DNA of 55,875 nt. It comes from an uncultured Caulobacterales bacterium. GTDB lineage: Bacteria > Pseudomonadota > Alphaproteobacteria > Caulobacterales > Caulobacteraceae. Of this stretch, positions 45,158-53,805 are shown in pieces. Below the pieces are notes generated by a model, which was not told the DNA's origin, made no database searches, and was given only the letters and a program-made list of their open reading frames with translations. The stretch lies in NCBI GenBank assembly GCA_903874895.1, contig CAIQUG010000108.1, forward strand, positions 1-55,875, in the 5' to 3' direction. Positions within the stretch are counted from its first letter, which is position 1. Every line of letters begins with the position of its first letter. The position numbers were made by a program, and so were the translations under genes.

Positions 45158-45625
45158 TCAGGACCCGGCCGTGTTGGCCCAGCACTCCAGCTCCACCGCC
45201 GCGCCCCGGGCGAGGCCGTTGGCCCCGAAGGCACTGCGGGCCGGCAGCCGGTCCGCCTTGAAATAGGTCACATAGACCTTGTTGAAGGTGCTCCACTGGT
45301 TCATGTCGGCGATCATGACCGTGCACTTGAACACCGCGTCATAGGTCAGGCCCCGGCGCTTCAGAACCGTGCCGATATTCTCCATCACCTGTCGGGTCTC
45401 CGCCTCCAGCCCGCCTGTGACCACATGGTCCACCCCCGGCGCGGCCCCGATCTGGCCGGAGATGTACAGCACGCCCCCCACCTCCACCCCGTCGGAAAAC
45501 GGACGATGCAGGGCCTGGGTCTCCGGTGAGGTGAGATAGACCGTGGGGGCCGCCCGGGCCGCCCGGGCCGCCCCGCCGCCCGCGACGACAGCCAGGGCCA
45601 CAAGGGCGCTGCGGAACAGGGTCAT
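45158..45625 (-). CDS. Exported RidA (YjgF/UK114) family protein
   Basis: 155 aa. Residues 1-25 form a signal peptide (LFRSALVALAVVAGGGAARA). The Rid domain then has VGGVLYISGQIGAAPGVDHV, TRQVMENIGTVLKRRGLTYD, and LPARSAFGANGLARGAAVEL, which keeps the Arg used for enamine/imine binding. Cytosolic RidA removes reactive enamines; an exported form must act elsewhere. ATG 45625 with GGGAGA six bases upstream. Confidence 0.85.
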   Translation of the reverse strand: MTLFRSALVALAVVAGGGAARAARAAPTVYLTSPETQALHRPFSDGVEVGGVLYISGQIGAAPGVDHVVTGGLEAETRQVMENIGTVLKRRGLTYDAVFKCTVMIADMNQWSTFNKVYVTYFKADRLPARSAFGANGLARGAAVELECWANTAGS

Positions 45626-45678
45626 TGTGGTCTCCCGTGAAGCGTGGTCCCCAGCGTGCGGCGTGCCGCCCGGGTGGG

Positions 45679-46176
45679 TCAACGGGAGAATGTGTTCCGG
45701 AGGATCGTCTCGAGCCCGTCGGCATCCACCGAATCGAACGCGGCGGGCGTCTCGGCGTCCACGTCCAGCACCGCCAGCAGCGTCCCGTCCGCCCCGAACA
45801 CGGGGACGACGATCTCGCTGCGGGACCGGCTGTCGCAGGCAATGTGACCGGGGAAGGCGTCCACGTCGTCCACCACCACTGTGCGCCGCTCCCGGGCCGC
45901 GGCCCCGCAGACGCCGCGGCTGAAGGCAATGCGCAGGCACCCCAGCGTGCCCTGGTACGGACCCACGACCATCTCGTCGGTGCGGGTGCGGTCGACCACG
46001 TAGAAGCCGACCCAGAAGAAGTGTTCGAACGTCGCGCGCAGCATGGACGAGACCGTCGCCATGCGAGCGGTCACGTCCGGCTCCCCGTCGAGGACGGAGG
46101 CGATCTCGATCGCCAGCTCGCGGTAGCGTCCGGCCTTGTCGGTGGCGAGCTGGTCGGGCTGGAAGGCTTCGGCCAT
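45679..46176 (-). CDS. msrC: GAF-domain free methionine-(R)-sulfoxide reductase
   Basis: 165-aa fRMsr. The three redox cysteines are in place: Cys80 in GTLGCLRI, Cys90 in GVCGAAA and Cys114 in GHIACDSRSRSEIV. FFWVGFYVVD is the usual N-terminal GAF strand. The enzyme reduces free Met-R-sulfoxide with thioredoxin. ATG 46176 has AGGAG six bases upstream and replaces a longer frame starting at 46215. Confidence 0.92.
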   Translation of the reverse strand: MAEAFQPDQLATDKAGRYRELAIEIASVLDGEPDVTARMATVSSMLRATFEHFFWVGFYVVDRTRTDEMVVGPYQGTLGCLRIAFSRGVCGAAARERRTVVVDDVDAFPGHIACDSRSRSEIVVPVFGADGTLLAVLDVDAETPAAFDSVDADGLETILRNTFSR

Positions 46177-46303
46177 GGGAACTCCTGCAACGGCTTGGAC
46201 CCACAGATAGGACACCGGCGCTCGGTTTGACAGGGATCAAGGACGGTCCCGCCCTCCCCGGCCATGGTAGCCTTCAACCTGTGATCAGAGAGGGATCCCG
46301 ACA

Positions 46304-46420
46304 ATGTTCGACATGGAAAACGGCTGGTATCTGGCCATGGCCATCGGGGCCTGCGCGACCTTCATCGTGGTGGTCGGCTCGGTCCATATCTGGACCAATC
46401 TCGGAACCCCGCGCCACTGA
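46304..46420 (+). CDS. Predicted 38-aa membrane microprotein
   Basis: A complete short ORF: MFDMENGWYLAMAIGACATF followed by IVVVGSVHIWTNLGTPRH. A single hydrophobic helix covers about residues 8-30, with a charged N terminus. GAGGGA lies about eight bases before the ATG. Nothing is known of its function. It lies alone between the fRMsr gene (opposite strand) and a small Pro-rich gene. Confidence 0.55.
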   Translation: MFDMENGWYLAMAIGACATFIVVVGSVHIWTNLGTPRH

Positions 46421-46566
46421 TCCACCGGCAGACTGCAATACTGCCGGATTCAGCATATCGCTCAGCACACCCTTCAGCAATTGGCGACACAGTGGGGACG
46501 GCGGGCTGATCCTGGCCCGCCCTGCCTCGCGACGGCCGATCGCCGCCGCACTCAACGGAGGGCGCG

Positions 46567-46845
46567 ATGAGCACCCTGGCTTCCGTGACGGCCGCCGCGG
46601 CCGGTCCGTTTCTCGCCGCGCAGATCCCCCCGGTCACGCCGGCTGCCGTCCAGCCGCCCCCATCGCAGGACGCCTCGCAGGCGGTGCAGTCGGTCGCGGC
46701 CCCGCCCCCGGTGGCCCGGCCGGCCTCGCCGGGGCCGGACTCCGGATCTGGCGGAAGTCCCCCGGCGTCAGAGCCCGGCGGTTATGCTGCGGATGGCACC
46801 GCCACCGCGCCGGGCGGTCGCAGCCTGATCGACATCAAGGTCTAG
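46567..46845 (+). CDS. Small Ala/Pro-rich protein, unknown function
   Basis: 92-aa low-complexity protein (AAVQPPPSQDASQAVQSVAA and PPPVARPASPGPDSGSGGSP) ending in an ordered-looking RSLIDIKV tail. GGAGGG upstream of the ATG supports translation, but composition alone could produce such a frame in this GC-rich genome. No family is recognised. Confidence 0.5.
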   Translation: MSTLASVTAAAAGPFLAAQIPPVTPAAVQPPPSQDASQAVQSVAAPPPVARPASPGPDSGSGGSPPASEPGGYAADGTATAPGGRSLIDIKV

Positions 46846-46941
46846 GCCATTCACCACCACCGCACGGCGTCGAACCTTCGCCCGGTCGGATCTCCTCCGG
46901 CCGGGCTTTCCGCTGTCGGAGAGCGACGGGCTGCCCGAGGC

Positions 46942-48048
46942 CTACTGGCCGTCGGGCCGGCGGGACTTGTGCGACGTCCGTCCACGGGACGCCACGGTCT
47001 CCGTGGGGGCCATGACGCTGGTGGCCGCCTCGATCGAGGCGGTGGTGACCCCGGCCGCCTTGGCGATGCACTGGCCGGTATCCGCCAGGGCGTGCAGGCC
47101 CAGGCAGAACATGTCCTCGTAGTAAGGCTTGGCCACCGCGAGGCACTGGTAGAGATTCAGCTTGGACATGTTGAGGCAGAAGCCCGCCGTCGTGTCGTTC
47201 AGCAGGCTTTCCAGCGCGGTCTCGTTTTCCTCCCCGCCCTCGCCCAGGGACGCAAGCGCGGCGATGGCCAGGCTGCGGGCCACGAAGGGGGTGAAGGGCG
47301 GGTTGGCCGGGTCGGTTCCCGTGGCACCCGGAAGTTCCCTGGCCATGAATCCGTCCGTCCCGGCGACGGCGGCTGTCAGTTCGCGGACGTCATCGGGTAC
47401 CGGCGTCATCGGTGCCGTGGAGACGACCTTGGCCCGGGCCAGGCGGCCCTCCCGGTCAGCGACAAAGGTCTTGGACCAGGCCTGGGCGCGCTGCACCTCA
47501 TAGGCCTGGGCCCGGATCTGCCCGCCGAGGACCGCCATCCGCTGGCCGTGCTGGCTCATGGCCGACATGATCATGTTGGCGGCCGTCGCCGCGCCGGGCA
47601 TGCCGGTGATGTAGTTGGGGTCTGCGATGATCCGGTCGGCAAAGTCCCGGCGGATCGCGCTGTTGCCCGCATAGACCCGCACACCGGCGACAAAGGCCGG
47701 ATCCTGCAGGGCGATCACGGCTCCGTAGGCCACGGCCCCTCGGATCAGCTGCTGCGGCTCATAGGCCTCGACATCCGCCAGACTGGACTCGATGGCCTGA
47801 CCGTTCTCGAAATGGGTCTTCACCGCAGCCGCGTGACGCATATAGGCCCGGTATTCGCTGGCCATTTCCAGCACACGGGGAGACAGGGCCACCCGCGGCA
47901 GGGTCGGGCTTTCCACCACCGGAGGGGGGATATTGTCGGCCCGGGCCGCCAGGGCGGGGGACGCCCCCGCCAGGGCCACGGCGGTCATGACGGACAGGAG
48001 GCCGACGGCGGAAACAGCCAGGCGATCGACCGATCGAGTCCACATCAT
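46942..48048 (-). CDS. Exported hypothetical protein
   Basis: 368 aa with a signal peptide (about 1-34, ending SPALA). The mature protein is largely helical and ends in a basic tail. Conserved-looking features are VLEMASEYRAYMRHAAAVKT, DPNYITGMPGAATAANMIMS and a Cys-bearing C-terminal part (TTAGFCLNMSKLNLYQCLAV and FCLGLHALADTGQCIAKAAG) that could form disulfides. I do not recognise a family. A 9-bp hairpin lies upstream (48093-48121). Confidence 0.72.
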   Translation of the reverse strand: MMWTRSVDRLAVSAVGLLSVMTAVALAGASPALAARADNIPPPVVESPTLPRVALSPRVLEMASEYRAYMRHAAAVKTHFENGQAIESSLADVEAYEPQQLIRGAVAYGAVIALQDPAFVAGVRVYAGNSAIRRDFADRIIADPNYITGMPGAATAANMIMSAMSQHGQRMAVLGGQIRAQAYEVQRAQAWSKTFVADREGRLARAKVVSTAPMTPVPDDVRELTAAVAGTDGFMARELPGATGTDPANPPFTPFVARSLAIAALASLGEGGEENETALESLLNDTTAGFCLNMSKLNLYQCLAVAKPYYEDMFCLGLHALADTGQCIAKAAGVTTASIEAATSVMAPTETVASRGRTSHKSRRPDGQ

Positions 48049-48092
48049 CTTGAAATCCCACCTACTCTGGACGCGACTTCCATGCGGGAAGC

Positions 48093-48121
48093 GCGGGGTG
48101 AGCGCAACACTGTCACCCCGC
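48093..48121. other. 9-bp hairpin between prs and the exported-protein gene
   Basis: GCGGGGTGA (48093-48101) and TCACCCCGC (48113-48121) are exact inverted copies around an 11-base loop. There is no T-run, so it is more likely an mRNA stability or leader structure than a strong terminator. A second dyad, TTAACC-N5-GGTTAA, lies at 48135-48151 and is not a CtrA box because its spacer is wrong. Confidence 0.4.
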
Positions 48122-48190
48122 AGCTTATCCGACCTTAACCCAGTTGGTTAATATCACGGCAGTCTGACTCCAAACCACGGCATTCGCATG

Positions 48191-49129
48191 TCAGTCGAAC
48201 AACTTTGACACGGACTCCTCATTGGCGATTCGGCGGATGGCCTCGCCGATCAGCGGGGCGACGGAGACCTGCCGGATCTTGGCGCATTGGCGCACGGTTT
48301 CCGAGGCCTCGATGGAGTCGGTGATCACCAGTTCGTCGAGGACGGAGCGCGATACCCGTTCCGCCGCCGCACCGGACAGCACCCCGTGGCTCACATAGGC
48401 CGAAACGGCCACCGCCCCCTTGGCCTTCAGGGCCTCGGCGGCGTTGCACAGGGTGCCTGCGCTGTCGACGATATCATCGAACAGGATGCAGCGGCGTCCG
48501 TCCACGTCCCCGATGATGTTCATCACCTCGCTCAGGCCCGGTGCCGGGCGGCGCTTGTCGACAATGGCCAGGTCGGCGTCGAGGCGGTCGGCGAGCTGCC
48601 GGGCCCGGACCACGCCGCCCACGTCGGGGGACACGATCATCAGTTCGCCGGGTGCGGTGCCGTGGCGCAGGCGGATGTCATTGGCCATCACCGGAATGGC
48701 GACGAGATTGTCCGTGGGAATGTCGAAGAAGCCCTGGATCTGACCGGCATGGAGATCCATGGTCAGCACCCGGTGCGCGCCAGCGCGGACAATCAGGTTG
48801 GCCACCAGCTTGGCCGAGATCGGCGTGCGGCCGCCGGTCTTCCGGTCCTGCCGGGCATAGCCGAAATAGGGCATGACCGCCGTGATCCGCCGGGCCGAGG
48901 CGCGGGACAGGGCGTCGATGCAGATCAGCAGCTCCATCAGGTTGTCATTGGCCGGATAGGCGGTGGACTGGATGACGAACACATCCTCGCCCCGGACATT
49001 CTCGTCGATCGTGACGAACACCTCCATGTCGGCGAAGCGCCGGACCTGGGCGCGGGTCAGCGGCATGTCGAGATAGTCGCCGACCGCAGCGGCGAGCGTG
49101 GTATTGGAATTGCCCGCAAGGAGTTTCAT
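48191..49129 (-). CDS. prs: Ribose-phosphate pyrophosphokinase
   Basis: 312-aa class I PRPP synthetase. [20 protein letters not shown], RDVAVVxxR-type [38 protein letters not shown] (ATP loop), [20 protein letters not shown] and the PRPP loop [11 protein letters not shown] are all present. PRPP feeds purine, pyrimidine, NAD and histidine synthesis, linking it to the pur operon and nadD here. Confidence 0.97.
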   Translation of the reverse strand: MKLLAGNSNTTLAAAVGDYLDMPLTRAQVRRFADMEVFVTIDENVRGEDVFVIQSTAYPANDNLMELLICIDALSRASARRITAVMPYFGYARQDRKTGGRTPISAKLVANLIVRAGAHRVLTMDLHAGQIQGFFDIPTDNLVAIPVMANDIRLRHGTAPGELMIVSPDVGGVVRARQLADRLDADLAIVDKRRPAPGLSEVMNIIGDVDGRRCILFDDIVDSAGTLCNAAEALKAKGAVAVSAYVSHGVLSGAAAERVSRSVLDELVITDSIEASETVRQCAKIRQVSVAPLIGEAIRRIANEESVSKLFD

Positions 49130-49206
49130 GACCCGTCCATCTGGTCTCGGCCCGCGCCGGCGGCGGCCGGTTGTGTTGTCTGGCCTTCTAGGACCTGCGG
49201 GCGATT

Positions 49207-49980
49207 TCAGACAAGCATAATCGCCGACAGCAGGCGGCCGTAGTCCGGCTCGCCCCGCTGGAAGGCGCGGCGGTTGGAAAAGAAGCCCTCGTCCGCGCAG
49301 GTATCGACGCCGATCCAGGCCGCATCGGCCACGCCGCTGCGCCTCAGCCGGGCGAGCACATAGCCCGGCAGATCGAACAGGCGCTTGTCCGCCCGGGCCC
49401 CGTCGGCGAAGTGAATGTCCGAGCCCGGATCATCGGCGGAGAATCGTTCGAGGAACTCGAGCCCCACCTCGTAGGAGGCCGGACCGATGCACGGCCCCAC
49501 GACGGCAACGATTCGCCGGCGGTCTGCACCCTCGGCCTCCATCGCCGCGATGGTCGCTTCGGCCACGCCGGTCAGGGCTCCCTTCCAGCCAGCATGCGCG
49601 GCCCCCACCACGCCGACCTCCGAATCGGCCAGAAGGATCGGCGCGCAGTCCGCTGACAGGGCACCGCAGATCAGGCCGGGAGTGCGGGTCACCACCGCAT
49701 CGCCCTCGGGCCGGGCCGGGCCGAAGGGCACGGTAGCCACATGGGCCGTGGCGGAATGGATCTGGTGGCAGGTCAGAAGATCCCCCGCCGGCCGCCCGAA
49801 CACGGATGCGGCGCGACGACGGTTTTCCTCCACCGCGGCCGGATCATCCCGGGAGCCGCGCCCGACATTCAGTCCCGCATGGATGCCTTCGGACACACCA
49901 CCTGCCCGGGAGAAGAACGCATGCTGAACCCCCGGGACGGCGTCGAGCAGGGGATGAGTCAGGACAGGGGGTCGGGTCAT
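49207..49980 (-). CDS. pgeF: Peptidoglycan editing factor PgeF (YfiH/laccase-domain)
   Basis: 257 aa. [25 protein letters not shown] and [14 protein letters not shown] provide the His/Cys zinc-site residues of the YfiH family, and [13 protein letters not shown] is also conserved. PgeF prevents or removes L-Ser at position 1 of peptidoglycan stems. It overlaps midA by 4 bases (ATGA) and sits in a leftward lgt-midA-pgeF unit. Confidence 0.92.
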   Translation of the reverse strand: MTRPPVLTHPLLDAVPGVQHAFFSRAGGVSEGIHAGLNVGRGSRDDPAAVEENRRRAASVFGRPAGDLLTCHQIHSATAHVATVPFGPARPEGDAVVTRTPGLICGALSADCAPILLADSEVGVVGAAHAGWKGALTGVAEATIAAMEAEGADRRRIVAVVGPCIGPASYEVGLEFLERFSADDPGSDIHFADGARADKRLFDLPGYVLARLRRSGVADAAWIGVDTCADEGFFSNRRAFQRGEPDYGRLLSAIMLV

Positions 49981-51071
49981 CTCGCCTCCTCGGTATCGGT
50001 AAATCCGGGCGGGTCCGCCGCCAGGGTGTGGATGGCCAGGACCTGGAACAGAGTGCCCATCTCGGCGGGATCGGTGATCCGGTGCAACTGCCGGGCGATC
50101 CTGTCCGCCAGGTCCGGTCGGCCGCTGCGGATCGCGGTGTCGGCCAGGGCCCGGGCCCGCGCCTCGATCCCCATCCGTCGAAGGAATGTCCCCTGTGCCG
50201 TGATCGGCGCGGTTCTCGCCCCGCCCCGGCGGGCGGCGGCGGCGACGGACGGGAAGTCCACATGCACGGTCAGGTCCGCCTGACCCGGGGCCTCCAGGGG
50301 ATCCACCTTCCGATGTCCGGACAGGGCCTGGAAGGTATCGCCATAGGCGAACCGGTCGCGTCCGTAGTCGATCAGCAGAGCCGCGCCCCCGGCCTCGGCC
50401 ATCCGCAGCCCGATCCCCTCGCCGATTGCCTCCTGAGCCTCGGAGATTTCCAGCACGCCCCCCTCCGGCGCGTCATCGGGGGCGCAGAATCCCGACGGGG
50501 GCGGAGCCAAGCCGAGGCAGAGCCCCCCGTCGGCATCCAGACCCACCCGATGCTCCAGCCATGCCCCGTCGCGGCGGACGAACTGTCGCACGCCGAAGCA
50601 GTCCAGGAACTCGTTGCCGATCAGGATCAAGGGGGCACCGGCAGGAACCTGATCGAGGCGCTCGGCGAAGGAGACGGTCCCCCCGTCCAGTTGCGTCGCC
50701 TGCGCCCGGCGAAGGGGCGCACTGAGTTCCACCAGCCACAGGTCGATGGCCGCCAGGAAGGCCGGCTGCCCCTTCACCGCACGGAGCAGGTCGTTGATCA
50801 GGGCACCGGACCCGGGGCCCAGTTCCACCAGGCGGACCGGTGCCGGGCGGCCCATGGCCTCCCAGACCGACACGGCCCACACACCGATCATCTCGCCGAA
50901 CATCTGCGAGACTTCCGGTGCCGTGATGAAATCTCCCCCGGCGCCCAGGGCCGGTCGCGTGGCGTAATAGCCCTCCGCGGGGTCATGCAGGCACAGGGTC
51001 ATGTACTGGGCCAGAGTCAGGGGACCCGTCTCCTGGATCAGGCGCGCCAGCCGTGCGGCGAGTCCGTCCAC
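49977..51071 (-). CDS. MidA/NDUFAF7-type SAM-dependent methyltransferase
   Basis: 364 aa. The N terminus IQETGPLTLAQYMTLCLHDP, GGDFITAPEVSQMFGEMIGV, VELGPGSGALINDLLRAV (SAM-binding) and LIGNEFLDCFGVRQFV match MidA. The mitochondrial relative NDUFAF7 symmetrically dimethylates an Arg of complex I subunit NDUFS2, and alphaproteobacteria share that substrate. The GTG start at 51071 lies 7 bases after the lgt stop. Confidence 0.9.
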   Translation of the reverse strand: MDGLAARLARLIQETGPLTLAQYMTLCLHDPAEGYYATRPALGAGGDFITAPEVSQMFGEMIGVWAVSVWEAMGRPAPVRLVELGPGSGALINDLLRAVKGQPAFLAAIDLWLVELSAPLRRAQATQLDGGTVSFAERLDQVPAGAPLILIGNEFLDCFGVRQFVRRDGAWLEHRVGLDADGGLCLGLAPPPSGFCAPDDAPEGGVLEISEAQEAIGEGIGLRMAEAGGAALLIDYGRDRFAYGDTFQALSGHRKVDPLEAPGQADLTVHVDFPSVAAAARRGGARTAPITAQGTFLRRMGIEARARALADTAIRSGRPDLADRIARQLHRITDPAEMGTLFQVLAIHTLAADPPGFTDTEEAR

Positions 51072-51077
51072 CCGCCG

Positions 51078-52040
51078 TCAGCCCTCGGCCACGCCGGAGC
51101 GACGGGCCCCGTCTCCGCGCCGGACCCGGTCCACCCAGTCATTGGGCAGCACCGAATGGGGATAGGCCGACAGGCGCTCCTGCATCTCACCCGGCTCGAT
51201 CGCGGCACCCGGATCGGGGTCGTCAGCGGGCTCCGACAGGAGGGCGAAGAGGATCAGGCCGAGGCCGATCAGCACCATGGGCAGGCTGAGGATCATCCCC
51301 ATGCTCAGGCCGAAGGGGAATTCCGGCATGCCGAAGTCCGGCTCGCGCACGTGCTCGAGCCCGAACCGGAAGAGGCCATAAATGGCGAGGAACAGCCCGG
51401 TCACGGCCCCCGGTCGGCGGAGCCAGCGCAGCCGGTGCGTCGCCAGCCGCAGGATCAGGAACAGGACCAGACCTTCCAGGGCCGCCTCGTAGAGCTGGCT
51501 GGGATGCCGCGGCGCCGGCCCGGCATTGGGGAAGATGATGCCCCAGGGCAGGTCCGTGGGCCGCCCCCAGAGCTCACCGTTCACGAAGTTCGCGATGCGG
51601 CCGAAGAACAGGCCGATGGGAACCGCCGGTGCCGCCACGTCCGCCAGCCGCAGGATCGGAATGCCCCGCCGCACGGAAAACAGGATCAGGGCCAGGGACA
51701 CGCCGATCAGCCCCCCGTGGAAGGACATGCCGCCCTCCCATGTGCGGAAGATCTGCAGCGGGTTTCGCCAGAGGGTGGCCGTGGAATAGAACAGGATGTA
51801 GCCCAGCCGCCCGCCGACGATCACACCCAGGGTCACCCACAGGATCAGGTCGTCGATCACCGGATCGGTGGCGGGGGGGGAGGCACCGCCCCAGATCCGC
51901 GAATTGCGCACCAGACCCACGGCATAGCGCCAGCCGATCAGGATTCCGGCCACATAGGCCAGGGCGTACCACCGGATCGCCAGGGTGAACCATGGCAGCG
52001 GGATGGACAGGGCAACCGGATTGAAATCTGGAAAGGGCAC
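51078..52040 (-). CDS. lgt: Prolipoprotein diacylglyceryl transferase
   Basis: 320-aa inner-membrane enzyme with about 7 helices that adds diacylglycerol to the lipobox Cys of prolipoproteins. Landmarks are IRWYALAYVAGILIGW, GGRLGYILFYS, GGMSFHGGLIGVSLALILFS and the Lgt signature GRIANFVNGELWGRPTDLPW. It starts with GTG at 52040, preceded by GGAG. The C-terminal tail after about residue 275 is longer than usual. Confidence 0.96.
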   Translation of the reverse strand: MPFPDFNPVALSIPLPWFTLAIRWYALAYVAGILIGWRYAVGLVRNSRIWGGASPPATDPVIDDLILWVTLGVIVGGRLGYILFYSTATLWRNPLQIFRTWEGGMSFHGGLIGVSLALILFSVRRGIPILRLADVAAPAVPIGLFFGRIANFVNGELWGRPTDLPWGIIFPNAGPAPRHPSQLYEAALEGLVLFLILRLATHRLRWLRRPGAVTGLFLAIYGLFRFGLEHVREPDFGMPEFPFGLSMGMILSLPMVLIGLGLILFALLSEPADDPDPGAAIEPGEMQERLSAYPHSVLPNDWVDRVRRGDGARRSGVAEG

Positions 52041-52142
52041 GCGTCCGGCTCCGTGCGGGCACTGATCTTCGGGCTAGTGAATTAGCAGGCCACGCCGCAT
52101 CCGTCGCCCCCCGATTTCAACCCTCCGCGGTCCGATCCGGCC

Positions 52143-52916
52143 TCACCGCTGAAGATCGTAGACGGCATCGATGGAGATCCGCACCCGCAGCTCGCCCGGC
52201 TCGACGGAGGTCGGGGCCTGGTCTGCCATCTTGGCCATGGCGTAGACGCGCATCGGTGCCGGAGCCGCGACAAAGCCGCCGCTCTCCGACAGCCGGATCA
52301 GGCGCTGGACGTGCAGGCCCGTGGCGGCGGCATACAGTTCCGCCTTGTCCTGCAGCGCCTTGACCGCCAGCCGGCGGGCCTCGTCCTCGGCCTTGTGCCG
52401 ATCGGAAATATCGAAGCTGATCCCGTTGATCTGATTGGCACCCGACGCCGTCACCGCGTCGATCACCGACCCGGCCCGGCCGATGTCACGGACGATGGCG
52501 GTGACGGTGTTGCTGGCCACATAACCCGTCAGCCGCGGCGGCTTGTTGGCCTCGTAGCTGTATTGCGGGTTCAGGCTGAACCCGGCGGTCTGGATGTCCT
52601 TGGGGGCGACCCCGCTGGCCTTCAGGGTGGTCAGGGCGGCATTCATCCGCTCCCGGTTGATGCGGATGGCCTCCGCCCCGGTGGCGGCCTGGGCCGAAAC
52701 GCCCATCTGCAGCACGGCGATGTCCGGTGCAACCTCGACTTCCCCGGTCGCGGACAGGGACAGTTCGGTCGGAGCCTCGCCCCGGCCTGCCGCGCTCTCC
52801 GCCGGTGCAGCCCAGGCCGCGCCGCCCAGAAGGGCGAGGGACAGGGCCCCGACCAGCACGGGCGCGCCCAGAAATGGAACCACCGGACCCGGCCGGCGAC
52901 GCAGCGACGACGTCAT
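52143..52916 (-). CDS. Exported SIMPL domain (DUF541) protein
   Basis: 257 aa with a long signal peptide (about 1-42, LVGALSLALLGGAAWAAPAE). The SIMPL domain follows: LSLSATGEVEVAPDIAVLQM, GVAPKDIQTAGFSLNPQYSY, RLTGYVASNTVTAIVRDIGR, and the closing LRVRISIDAVYDLQR. Family members are periplasmic or outer-membrane-associated, with roles in oxidative or envelope stress. ATG 52916 has GAGGAAG upstream; the longer frame is rejected. Confidence 0.9.
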   Translation of the reverse strand: MTSSLRRRPGPVVPFLGAPVLVGALSLALLGGAAWAAPAESAAGRGEAPTELSLSATGEVEVAPDIAVLQMGVSAQAATGAEAIRINRERMNAALTTLKASGVAPKDIQTAGFSLNPQYSYEANKPPRLTGYVASNTVTAIVRDIGRAGSVIDAVTASGANQINGISFDISDRHKAEDEARRLAVKALQDKAELYAAATGLHVQRLIRLSESGGFVAAPAPMRVYAMAKMADQAPTSVEPGELRVRISIDAVYDLQR

Positions 52917-53085
52917 GACAGACTTCCTCAGACCCTCTGCCACCCATCGCGGCATCGAACACAGGCGCACACTGCAACCCAATCTTGACCGATTTGCGCC
53001 GGACCGACCGACCCCGACCCGCCGGACCGCCGTGCCGCTTTTCCCCTGCGCCAACCCATGGTAACGCCACTGACGCCGCTGAGGC

Positions 53086-53158
53086 GGGCCCGTAGCTCAA
53101 TGGTTAGAGCCGACCGCTCATAACGGTCTGGTTGGGGGTTCGAGTCCCTCCGGGCCTA
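53086..53158 (+). tRNA. tRNA with anticodon CAT (probably tRNA-Ile2, otherwise tRNA-Met)
   Basis: The cloverleaf folds completely. The acceptor stem is GGGCCCG/CGGGCCT, the D-arm is GCTC/GAGC, and the anticodon stem GACCG/CGGTC carries the loop CTCATAA (anticodon CAT). The T-arm is GGGGG/CCCTC and the discriminator is A. The C4-G69 and C5-G68 pairs favour tRNA-Ile2, whose C34 becomes lysidine, over elongator Met; it is not initiator-like. The genome continues ACCG, so the CCA end is not fully encoded. The 3' end is duplicated at 54441-54458. Confidence 0.9.
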
Positions 53159-53160
53159 CC
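53143..53160 (+). repeat. Left attachment-site repeat (tRNA 3' end)
   Basis: The 18 bases AGTCCCTCCGGGCCTACC cover the 3' half of the T-arm, the acceptor strand, the discriminator and two following bases. They are identical to 54441-54458; the flanking bases differ on both sides. Confidence 0.85.
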
Positions 53161-53203
53161 GCTGGCGGAATTCTGTTATTTTTCAATATATTGGATTTGT
53201 GCT

Positions 53204-53234
53204 TGTAGCAGTTCCTGTAGCAATTTTTGTATCA
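53204..53234 (+). repeat. Three heptamers at 12-base period
   Basis: TGTAGCA (53204), TGTAGCA (53216) and TGTATCA (53228) are spaced exactly 12 bases apart, about 45 bases inside the left attachment repeat. Such clusters near att sites often bind the arm-type domain of a tyrosine integrase. Confidence 0.55.
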
Positions 53235-53437
53235 ATCGGGCTCGATAGCGTGCCTAGCGGCACCTCCTTGCATTCCCCGAAATGTCTCCAACACCCTGAA
53301 AAGATTTATGTTTATGGATTTGGACAGGAAAAGTCAGGAATGTCAGGTTAGCCAGTCCGCGATGGGTTCGGACTGCGACGCTCATGGACGGTTCAAAACC
53401 ATCTTGCTCGGATGGAACATTTCATGAACATACCGGC

Positions 53438-53719
53438 ATGGGGCATCGCAACTATGACCGCTGGACACCGTCGGATTGGCGCCTCACCGCAGAGACAGTT
53501 GAGCAAATGCAGCGCTTCGGCTGGGACGTTCTGTCGTTCTGCACGTCGTGCCATCTGTCGATGCAGGTTGACCTGGCGCTGATCATAAGGATCGCCGGAC
53601 CCGAGACGGTCCTTTGGAACCGACAGGCGCAATGCCGGAGGATCGGCTGCGGTGGAACGGTCGAGTTCCGCGGGCGACCGCCAAAGCTCGCGCGACATAT
53701 TCGGCTAATGATGGGTTAG
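53438..53719 (+). CDS. Small protein with CxxC/CxxxxC motif in the mini element
   Basis: 93-aa frame: MGHRNYDRWTPSDWRLTAET, then FGWDVLSFCTSCHLSMQVDL and RQAQCRRIGCGGTVEFRGRP. Cys35/Cys38 and Cys66/Cys71 could bind one zinc as a ribbon. Short Cys-paired proteins of this style occur in Caulobacterales and Sphingomonadales, but I know no function. No Shine-Dalgarno is clear; an ATG at 53384 would add 18 residues. Confidence 0.5.
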   Translation: MGHRNYDRWTPSDWRLTAETVEQMQRFGWDVLSFCTSCHLSMQVDLALIIRIAGPETVLWNRQAQCRRIGCGGTVEFRGRPPKLARHIRLMMG

Positions 53720-53805
53720 AAGATGACTGGCAAATTACAAACGTCAGATTGACTTCACCCGGTATGCGAACATGGTTAACGCCTTCGTGCTTTTAGGAGG
53801 GTGCT

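Noticed and set aside
48135-48151. TTAACC-N5-GGTTAA as a CtrA site
   Set aside because: The spacing between the TTAA halves is nine bases, not seven, so it does not fit the CtrA consensus. It is kept only as a dyad.
53161-53437. Integrase remnant at the left end of the mini element
   Set aside because: I translated both strands by eye and found no tyrosine-recombinase motif (such as the R..HxxR..Y pattern). No remnant can be claimed.
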